A DNA stretch of 64,000 nt from Chloroflexota bacterium (GTDB taxonomy: Bacteria > Chloroflexota > Anaerolineae > UBA4142), in the NCBI GenBank assembly GCA_023381515.1, contig JAMCQI010000103.1:57915-121914 (forward strand), written 5' to 3'. A program made the translations under genes and the position numbers. Positions 57,951 to 64,000 of this stretch are shown here, one piece after another (positions within the stretch are counted from its first letter, which is position 1; every line of letters begins with the position of its first letter). A model generated the notes under the pieces. The model saw nothing but the letters and a program-made list of their open reading frames with translations, searched no databases and was not told the origin of the DNA.

Positions 57951-58514
57951 TCATTCTGCCGGCTTGAAATCCTCAAACCCCGGCATCGGTTCCGCGGGCG
58001 GATAGATTACATTCTTCTGGAAAAGCATGTTCATGAAAAGAAACAGCGGCTTGGCCTTGAACACCAGGATGCGAGCCTCGTGGTTCGGATCGGCATTGAA
58101 ATGCTGATGCACGCAAGCATTCTCGACGATCGCGGCGTCTCCCTCCTCCCAATCGATCCGGACCCCGTCGTGCACGTCATAGCCCTTGCCCTGGAGGATG
58201 TAGAAAACCGCGCTGTTAATGTGCCCATGCCGCTGCCCGTACGAGCCCGGCGCGAGAACGTCCATGTGGCACTCGATCGCCTGGGTAATAGGCGCTTGCT
58301 GGGGGTTAATGATCGCTTTTTCGAACCGGGTCGGCCCGCCTTTGAACGGCACCGCTTTGCTCTTGTACACGCGCGGTTGTTCGAGCAGCGACCGGTACAA
58401 CTCGCCGTACTTGCCGGCAACCTCCCGCACGAAAATTCGCTTCTTCTGCCAACGTTCCCACCTTTCGCTTCCTGCCTCTTTCGCCGGTTCCTTCGTCGCT
58501 TCTTCAGCAGCCAT
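57951..58514 (-). CDS. Cupin-domain protein of the hydroxylase locus
   Basis: The 187-residue product has a charged helical N-terminus, then one cupin barrel with metal motif 1 GQRHGHINSAVFYILQGKGY and motif 2 ENACVHQHFNADP. The motif-1 and motif-2 histidines suit an Fe or Mn site, as in ring-cleavage dioxygenases of the gentisate class, but the single barrel and divergent ends prevent assignment. ATG 58514 follows AGGAGGAAGC. It sits between the cyclodeaminase-family gene and the terminator, so it belongs to the catabolic operon. Confidence 0.82.
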   Translation of the reverse strand: MAAEEATKEPAKEAGSERWERWQKKRIFVREVAGKYGELYRSLLEQPRVYKSKAVPFKGGPTRFEKAIINPQQAPITQAIECHMDVLAPGSYGQRHGHINSAVFYILQGKGYDVHDGVRIDWEEGDAAIVENACVHQHFNADPNHEARILVFKAKPLFLFMNMLFQKNVIYPPAEPMPGFEDFKPAE

Positions 58515-58569
58515 TCCGCTTCCTCCTGTTCTCTTTAACGACCTTACTTCCCGACTGAATGATGCCACA

Positions 58570-59640
58570 TCACGGGTGGACCGCCTCGCTAAACCATTCC
58601 CGCGGCAGTTCTTGTCCAACCCCTTGCTTGCGCGCTTGGTCCAGTATCAAAGAGCCGACCGCCGCGAATTGCAGTCCTAATCCGACATTGTTGATAAACC
58701 CGTTGATCTCTTTCGCGCTCGCTCTTCCCGGACGCCGCCCGGCGATCAGGTCGGACAATTGATCGATGCGATCCCATCGCGCGCTCCCCTCTTTCCACCA
58801 CCCCTCTTGGTTGGCGCTCGATAGGTGCGGCGTTCCCGGCAAAATGTTGTCGATCTGCGAGGTTTGTTGTTTATTGTGCACGACCAGGCGGTCGCACCGG
58901 TCTAGCACCGGCCCGTCCACTTCCTGCACCTTCACGCAGCCCAAGTGCATACCCTCGCACAGCCATTCGGGCTTGACGATCGGCACCATAGACGAGGTTG
59001 CCGTCAAAAGAATATCCACATCGCGCACGCATTCCGCTGCGCTGTCCACGGCACGGATATTCACTCCCGTGCTGCGGCGCGCCTCTTCCGCGAAGGCATG
59101 GCAGTGCTCGGGCGTGAGACTATAGACCTTGACCTCTTCAATCGGACGCACGGCGAGCAGCGCGAGGAGTTGCGCCCCTGCCTGCCAGCCGCTCCCGATG
59201 AGGCCTGCACGGCGCGCGTCCTCCCGCGCCAAATACCGCATCGCCAAGCCATTCGCCGCACCAACCCGCATTCGCTGAGTCACCCCGTCGGGGAACATGG
59301 CGATGAGTTCGCCCGTTTCCGTGTCAAAGAGCTCGACCAGACCCACCCAGCGGCCGTTCGCCAGGGGCACTTTGACTCGTCGTGCGCTGTTTCCCACCGT
59401 CGGATGAGTGATCACATCCGAGTTGATACGCAGCGCCATGATGTGTCGCCGGGGCCAGATGCCGCCCATGTGCTTAAAGGCATAGTACGCCTCCTCGTGC
59501 GAGCAGGGGACAATATTGTCGACGCGCGGCATCGTCAGCACCCGCGCCTCCGCCACATCCCGGTACATTTCCTCAAGCGCCGCCATGCATTCCTTCATCG
59601 TGATCAGCTTTTCGATTTCTTCATTCGACAGGACCAGCAA
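58570..59640 (-). CDS. Ornithine cyclodeaminase / mu-crystallin family enzyme
   Basis: The 356-residue protein has the family landmarks: MPRVDNIVP, GGIWPRRHIMALRINSD, the catalytic-loop region TETGELIAMFPDGVTQRMR and the NAD motif AGLIGSGWQAGAQLLALL. Members include ornithine cyclodeaminase, alanine dehydrogenase and ketimine reductases, so an imine or amino acid with loss of ammonia is the likely chemistry. The start is TTG 59640, five bases after GGGAGG; a GTG two codons upstream is possible. It lies downstream of the hydroxylase subunits. Confidence 0.85.
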   Translation of the reverse strand: MLVLSNEEIEKLITMKECMAALEEMYRDVAEARVLTMPRVDNIVPCSHEEAYYAFKHMGGIWPRRHIMALRINSDVITHPTVGNSARRVKVPLANGRWVGLVELFDTETGELIAMFPDGVTQRMRVGAANGLAMRYLAREDARRAGLIGSGWQAGAQLLALLAVRPIEEVKVYSLTPEHCHAFAEEARRSTGVNIRAVDSAAECVRDVDILLTATSSMVPIVKPEWLCEGMHLGCVKVQEVDGPVLDRCDRLVVHNKQQTSQIDNILPGTPHLSSANQEGWWKEGSARWDRIDQLSDLIAGRRPGRASAKEINGFINNVGLGLQFAAVGSLILDQARKQGVGQELPREWFSEAVHP

Positions 59641-59644
59641 TTCC

Positions 59645-59750
59645 ACCTCCCGTGAGCGGCTCGCATTTCCTCTGTGATCCCATAACGGCCCAAGGTCACG
59701 CCCCACGCCTCACGTTTCACGTTCTATGTTTCCCGCCCCACACTTCCTTG
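59645..59750. repeat. Low-complexity word repeat after the [2Fe-2S] subunit gene
   Basis: Read on the minus strand, GAACGTGAAACGTGAGGCGT then GGGGCGTGACC form degenerate copies of a CGTGA-like unit that begins at the stop codon. No gene or promoter is seen. Confidence 0.5.
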
Positions 59751-60224
59751 TCACTTGTCGCTAGCCACTCTCCCGGCCGCCAGTATGGCCTCCTCGATAT
59801 TGTGATAACTCGCACATCGGCAGAGGTTCCCCGAAATGGCCGCGCGGACCTGCTCGCGCGTCGGCGTCGGATTTTCGTCCAAGAGCGCTTTGGCTGCAAG
59901 CAGCCAGCCCCCGGTGCAAAAACCGCACTGGACAGCGTCGTGCTCGATCGCCGATTCTTGCAAAGGATGCAGTTTCCCATCGTGAGCCAATCCCTCGATG
60001 GTCTGAATGCTCTTGTTCTGGCAACGTAGGGCAAGTGTCATGCAACTCAAAATGGGCTCCCCGTCGACGAGGACCGTGCAAGCCCCGCACGTGCCCTCGT
60101 CACAGCCCTCCCGCGTGCCGACGAGCCCCAACTGGTCCCGCAGGAGATCGAGCAGCGTCGTATTCGGCTCGACCTGGAGCTCGTGAATCTCATTATTGAT
60201 TTTGAGCGTCAGTGCCTTTTTCAA
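59751..60224 (-). CDS. Molybdenum hydroxylase [2Fe-2S] subunit
   Basis: This 157-residue small subunit carries a plant-type [2Fe-2S] cluster (GCDEGTCGACTVLVDG, then a Cys in ILSCMTLAL) and the helical second cluster (QCGFCTGGWLL and NLCRCASY). It relays electrons between the molybdenum site and FAD in xanthine-dehydrogenase-family enzymes. The start is TTG 60224, with GGAGGAG four bases upstream; the open frame extends 11 codons further without support. It follows the FAD subunit with 29 bases between. Confidence 0.93.
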   Translation of the reverse strand: MKKALTLKINNEIHELQVEPNTTLLDLLRDQLGLVGTREGCDEGTCGACTVLVDGEPILSCMTLALRCQNKSIQTIEGLAHDGKLHPLQESAIEHDAVQCGFCTGGWLLAAKALLDENPTPTREQVRAAISGNLCRCASYHNIEEAILAAGRVASDK

Positions 60225-60253
60225 ACGGCTCCTCCAACCCTCGAACCTTGAAC

Positions 60254-61246
60254 TCACCGCACCGCAGTCTCACATGCCCGTTCAATCGCGAGCCGTGTAT
60301 ACACATCGATCATGTCCCGGCGATATTTCGGCGTCAGCTCACTCACATTATTTAAGGGATGGGCCCGCCGGTGAGCGGCGTCCGCCAACTTCATGATCTC
60401 TTCGTCGCCGATTCTCTTGCCCACGAGGCTCTGCGCTTCTTGGATCCACAACGGCGCCTTATCAATTCCGGTCAAAGCCAGGCCCGCCGCTTCGCAGACG
60501 CCGTTTCGGAGCGAGACGTTCGCCGCTACGCCGAGCAGCGCATAATCCATGACCTTGCGCAATCTAAGTTTGAAATAGGCGGCCCCCGAATGCGGCGCGG
60601 GAGGCGGCACCCGGATGGCCGTCACAACCCGCCCGGGTTCAAGGACATTGGGCTTTTTGCCGTCACCCGAGTAAAACGAGCGCAGTGGAATGATCTCCTT
60701 TCCTCGGGTATCGGTGATCGAGACCTGAGCGCCGAGAGTCATCAGGACCGGGGCGAGATCCCCCGAATACACGGCCCAGCAGTCTTTGCTTCCACTCACG
60801 GCATGGCACACGTCTCCCCCCATCTTGAGACAGGGCTCAAGCGAGGCCCGCACCATCGGAGAGCGGTTATAGTACAAGCAGAGGTTATCTTGGCAGAGAT
60901 TTCCGCCGACGGTTCCCATGCTCTGTAGTTGGGGGCTCGCTACTTGCAGTGCGGCTTGAGCGAGCACAGGATACTTGTCCTTCACCACGGGGCTGTTCGC
61001 GAGGTGCCGGAGGGACACCATCGCGCCAATGGTCAGCCCCTTGCTCTCGGAATAGGTCAGGACGCCGAGCCGCGGGAGGTTTTTCAAATCCACGAGCACC
61101 GTCGGCATTTTGAGCCGGTTCTTGAGCGCCTGTAGCAAATCGGTTCCGCCGGCGATGACCATCGCTTCTTCCCCGTGCGCTTCCAGGAGCCGGCACGCCT
61201 TGGCCAACGAGGTCGGATCGACGTATTTGAATCTAGGAAGCTTCAT
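60254..61246 (-). CDS. Molybdenum hydroxylase FAD subunit with extra [4Fe-4S] cysteines
   Basis: The 330-residue protein has the FAD motifs VIAGGTDLLQ and TVGGNLCQ of CoxM/XdhB. An insertion at residues 118-156 carries Cys118, Cys123, Cys139, Cys147 and Cys156 (LCQDNLCLYYNRS, EPCLKMGGDVCHAVSGSKDC). The spacing of the last four (16, 8, 9) matches what I recall for the [4Fe-4S] ligands in the beta subunit of 4-hydroxybenzoyl-CoA reductase. A low-potential cluster is therefore likely. The start overlaps the large-subunit stop by 14 bases. Confidence 0.92.
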   Translation of the reverse strand: MKLPRFKYVDPTSLAKACRLLEAHGEEAMVIAGGTDLLQALKNRLKMPTVLVDLKNLPRLGVLTYSESKGLTIGAMVSLRHLANSPVVKDKYPVLAQAALQVASPQLQSMGTVGGNLCQDNLCLYYNRSPMVRASLEPCLKMGGDVCHAVSGSKDCWAVYSGDLAPVLMTLGAQVSITDTRGKEIIPLRSFYSGDGKKPNVLEPGRVVTAIRVPPPAPHSGAAYFKLRLRKVMDYALLGVAANVSLRNGVCEAAGLALTGIDKAPLWIQEAQSLVGKRIGDEEIMKLADAAHRRAHPLNNVSELTPKYRRDMIDVYTRLAIERACETAVR

Positions 61247-63644
61247 TCTCGTTCTCCGCGGGCAATCCCTCGACCTTTACGGGACCCCTTGTTTTATTCC
61301 CGGATTCCGTTATCCCTGCTCTTTCTTGGTGCTTGGTGCTTTTGCCTTCACCCTTTGCTTTGAGAGCCTCCAGGACCTTATCCGGAGTGATCGGTAGGTC
61401 CTTGATCCGGATCCCGACGGCGTTATAAATGGCATTCGCGATGGCTGGCGGCGTTGGAACGTTGGTCGTCTCGCCAATCCCTTTCGCGCCGTATGGTCCT
61501 TCAGGGTGGGCGCACTCGACCAGCATCGCCTCAATGTCCGGGACGTCGAGCGCCGACGGGACCTTATAGTTCAGAAGGGACGGGTTGAGAATGAGCCCCT
61601 CTTTGAACAACAGGCTTTCATTTTGAGCAAAGCCGCTGCCCAGGGCAACCCCGCCGCGGACCTGCTCCCGACACGCGTCGGGATTGATGACCTTGCCTGC
61701 GTCGTGCGCCGCATACAGTTTGAGGATCTTGACCTCACCGGTCTCGCGGTCGACCTGCACTTCCGCACCCTGCGCGCCGAGGAGCCAAAAGACCATATCC
61801 AGCGTGAAGTACGCCCCGCGCCCCCCGGGCACCTCGGGAATATAGTAGCCTCGCCCCAGCACCGTCCCGCTCGAACCAAAGTGGTCGCTCAATACTTGCG
61901 CGATCGGCACCGCTCTGCCCGGGTCGCCGCGCACGCGGACCTTACCCTCCCTGACGTACAAGGATTCGACATCTTGCTTGAGTGACTTGGCCGCGAGCGC
62001 AAGCAATTGCTTCTTGGCGTCCGCCGCCGCCATCTTGACGGCATTCCCCATATGGAAGGTCGAGCGGCTCGAAGTGGTCGATGCATCATAAGGTGTGAAA
62101 GCCGTGTCCGGCGCGGCCTTGCGCACGCTCGCGAGCGGCACCCCCAATTCTTCGGCGACGATTTGGCTAATCACCGTCGCCGACCCCTGCCCGACTTCCG
62201 TAGTGCTGCTCAAGACGTCCACCGTGCCGTCTTCGTTGACTTTGACGAACGCCGCGGACCCGAACGGCGTCTTGACCGCGCGTTCCATGCACGCGATCCC
62301 CCGCCCCTGGTCCTTACCCAGCGGTTTGCTCCAATCCATGCCTTCGGCAACCTGTATCAGGCAGTCCCTCAATCCCTCGGCCACGATCTTCTGACCGGTC
62401 GTATGCGTGTCCCCGTCTACATACACATGCTTCAAGCGTAATTCGAGGGGGTCGAGCCCCAGTTTGGCCGCGATCGCGTCCATCTGCGATTCGTACGCCC
62501 ACGCCCCTTGCGGCCCGCCATACCCGCGCATCGCGCCCGCGACTTGCCGATTGATGTAGACGCAATACGCCTCGATGTGCACGTTCGGTATGCGATAGGG
62601 GCCCGCGGCCGACACACCGCCGAACCGGGTGACCGTCGGACCTTTCTCCGCGTATGCTCCCGTCGCAAGATACATCTTCACCTGGCGAGCGACCAGCGTC
62701 CCATCCTTCTTTACCCCCGTCTTCATCCAAACGATCGAAGGGTGCCTTCCGATGGTCGATGAGAATTCTTCCTCGCGCGTGTACATGATCTTGATCGGTC
62801 GGTTCCGAATCTTCCACGCCAGTGCCAGCGCGACCGCTTCCGCTTTGAGCCCTCCCTTGCCGCCGAAATTGCCGCCGACATAGGAGGGAGTGATCACGCG
62901 CACCTTGGTCAGCGGCACGTCAAAGGTCCCGGCAATTTCCTTGCGGGCGCGGTGCGGCGAATCATTGTTCGCCCAGATCGTAATATTGCTTTCGTCGTCT
63001 ACGAGCGCGATCGCCCCGTGCGGTTCGATGGTCGCGTGCACCTGCATGGGAGTGGAATAGGTATCTTCAAAGATGTAATCGGATTCGGCAAAACCCTTCT
63101 CGACATCTCCCTTCTTCAGCTCGAAATAGTTGCAGATATTCGTGCCGGCCACCGGCGTGATCGTGCTGGACGCCCGCTTGTACTCCTCCACTTGCTCATG
63201 GATGAGCGGGGCGCCCGGCTTGCTCGCTTCGACCGGATCGAAAACGGCCGGCAGCTCTTCATACTCGACCTCGATCAGACCGAGCGCCTCTTCCGCCGTC
63301 GCTTCGTCCACCGCGGCGATCGCCGCGACTCCCTCTCCTGTATAGCGGACCTTGTCCCGAGCGAGCAAGGGCTCGTCCATCAACGATTCGCCGTGGAGAA
63401 ACGGCAATTCGGCGCCCGTCACAACCCCTTTGACTCCCGCGACCTTGAGCGCCCGGGACACGTCGACGCGCAGAATGCGGGCATGCGCGTATTTGCTCCG
63501 CAGGACCTTGCCGTGGAGCAGGCCGGAAAGCTGGATATCATCCATGTAGACCGCCCGCCCCATGACCTTGTCCCGCGCATCCACTCGGTTTGGCGAATTG
63601 CCTACATATTCGAATTTGTCAATCCCTTGCCTTGCATCTGCCAT
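61233..63644 (-). CDS. Molybdenum hydroxylase large (Mo-cofactor) subunit
   Basis: The 803-residue protein holds the molybdopterin domains of the xanthine dehydrogenase family: GRAVYMDDIQLSGLLHGKVL, GGNFGGKGGLKAEAVALALA, the active-site loop AGAMRGYGGPQGAWAYE, STTEVGQGSATVISQIVAEE and the catalytic Glu in GPYGAKGIGE. It lacks the AYxCSFR motif of true CO dehydrogenase. With the [4Fe-4S] FAD subunit it is closest in architecture to 4-hydroxybenzoyl-CoA reductase; an aromatic or N-heterocyclic substrate is inferred. The Lys-rich C-terminal 40 residues are non-conserved. ATG 63644 has GGAG upstream. Confidence 0.93.
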   Translation of the reverse strand: MADARQGIDKFEYVGNSPNRVDARDKVMGRAVYMDDIQLSGLLHGKVLRSKYAHARILRVDVSRALKVAGVKGVVTGAELPFLHGESLMDEPLLARDKVRYTGEGVAAIAAVDEATAEEALGLIEVEYEELPAVFDPVEASKPGAPLIHEQVEEYKRASSTITPVAGTNICNYFELKKGDVEKGFAESDYIFEDTYSTPMQVHATIEPHGAIALVDDESNITIWANNDSPHRARKEIAGTFDVPLTKVRVITPSYVGGNFGGKGGLKAEAVALALAWKIRNRPIKIMYTREEEFSSTIGRHPSIVWMKTGVKKDGTLVARQVKMYLATGAYAEKGPTVTRFGGVSAAGPYRIPNVHIEAYCVYINRQVAGAMRGYGGPQGAWAYESQMDAIAAKLGLDPLELRLKHVYVDGDTHTTGQKIVAEGLRDCLIQVAEGMDWSKPLGKDQGRGIACMERAVKTPFGSAAFVKVNEDGTVDVLSSTTEVGQGSATVISQIVAEELGVPLASVRKAAPDTAFTPYDASTTSSRSTFHMGNAVKMAAADAKKQLLALAAKSLKQDVESLYVREGKVRVRGDPGRAVPIAQVLSDHFGSSGTVLGRGYYIPEVPGGRGAYFTLDMVFWLLGAQGAEVQVDRETGEVKILKLYAAHDAGKVINPDACREQVRGGVALGSGFAQNESLLFKEGLILNPSLLNYKVPSALDVPDIEAMLVECAHPEGPYGAKGIGETTNVPTPPAIANAIYNAVGIRIKDLPITPDKVLEALKAKGEGKSTKHQERAGITESGNKTRGPVKVEGLPAENENEAS

Positions 63645-63659
63645 TCTTGCCATCTCCAG

Positions 63660-63730
63660 ACCTTGCGACAAGTGATAGGTGAAAGTTTCGAAACACTACC
63701 TGCACCGGTCACCTATCACCCATCACTCGT
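63660..63730. repeat. Word repeat with inverted copies upstream of the hydroxylase
   Basis: GTGATAGGTGA (63672-63682) and TCACCTATCAC (63708-63719) are inverted copies, followed by CCATCACTCGTCACGC, a degenerate copy. It separates the hydroxylase operon from the gene ending at 63787. Confidence 0.5.
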
Positions 63731-63786
63731 CACGCATTGCGTTTCAGGCTCTAGTCCAGTCCGATTGCCTAATCACCTGCTCACCG

Positions 63787-64000
63787 TTACTTGTTCGCCA
63801 GCCACCCCCACTTGTCGCGCGCCTTTTTCTCCACCTCGGGACTCGGCGCATTTACCTTCGGGAACTTGTCCTTCCATTCCCAGGGGCGCGTCGCATCAAT
63901 CAGCGCACGCGAGTTGTAACCCTTCTCTTCCGGTCGAATCGCGGAATCGAGCGGCCCGCTCCACGCTCGCTTGATGAAATCAATCGAGCGCTCCGGGTCG
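63787..64000 (-). CDS. C-terminal end of an unidentified protein (5' part outside window)
   Basis: The minus-strand frame is open from the window edge and ends with TAA at 63789-63787. The 70 visible residues are charged and Trp-rich (DPERSIDFIKRAWSGPLDSA, then RPWEWKDKFPKVNAPSPEVE) with the end KWGWLANK. I do not recognise the family. By position, upstream of the hydroxylase genes on the same strand, it could be the missing ABC binding protein or another catabolic enzyme. Codon use looks genuine. Confidence 0.6.
   Translation of the reverse strand, partial: DPERSIDFIKRAWSGPLDSAIRPEEKGYNSRALIDATRPWEWKDKFPKVNAPSPEVEKKARDKWGWLANK

Overview
The window looks like a chromosomal piece of a moderately GC-rich bacterium. 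Chloroflexota is the best guess, but this is inference. The supports are a fused PurS-PurL, a PurD-PurM fusion, frequent GTG/TTG starts, and low-complexity 'word' repeats after stop codons. No rRNA, tRNA, CRISPR array, insertion sequence or prophage was seen.

Layout. 1-2827: a MacAB-type ABC export operon (adaptor cut by the window edge). 2996-4734: a membrane-anchored small protein and a secreted TIM-barrel hydrolase-like protein. 4931-6068: an internally duplicated unknown protein and a lone receiver protein. 6413-9663 (minus): a magnesium locus with a promoter, an M-box riboswitch, a terminator, an NRAMP-type transporter whose metal-site motifs are altered in the NRMT manner, a 68-residue membrane protein, and a PRC-barrel/MgtE-N/CBS protein without the MgtE channel. 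9610-12912: a WD40 lipoprotein, a frameshifted and truncated pseudogene, and a cupin. 13028-15775: a NurA nuclease, a probable PD-(D/E)XK/winged-helix protein and a mutarotase-like protein behind a near-consensus promoter.

16036-31661 (plus) is a purine block: purB, purA, purSL, purQ, purC, purE, purF, purDM, purN, purH, guaB. It covers every step from PRPP to IMP and the first steps to AMP and GMP. purC through purN are chained by 4-base start/stop overlaps. PurE is the class II (CO2-using) type, which explains the absence of purK. The purC-purE and purDM-purN orders mirror animal PAICS and GART. carA-carB converge on this block from the other strand.

36235-41284: a pirin remnant, an SRPBCC protein coupled to a zinc alcohol dehydrogenase, a glutamate dehydrogenase fused to a CBS pair, and a ThiS/Mut7-C-like gene with an in-frame stop. 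41350-48606: an acyl-CoA synthetase, an HtrA-like protease without a signal peptide, a lipoprotein, a small helical protein, an AIR-synthase-fold protein and oligoendopeptidase F. 48844-53728 (minus): an exopolysaccharide group (NusG-like antiterminator, galE, PAP2 phosphatase, polyprenyl-phosphate sugar transferase) with a broken receiver upstream. 54705-55772: a GH43-like protein.

55954-64000 (minus): a catabolic block with a molybdenum hydroxylase (three subunits), an ornithine-cyclodeaminase-family enzyme, a cupin and a NitT/TauT-type ABC ATPase and permease. The FAD subunit carries the extra cysteines of 4-hydroxybenzoyl-CoA reductase, suggesting an extra [4Fe-4S] cluster.

The strongest new observations are the M-box magnesium operon, a family of hairpins with changing stems and a constant 8-base loop (one inside the M-box), and the NurA/PD-(D/E)XK pair without HerA.
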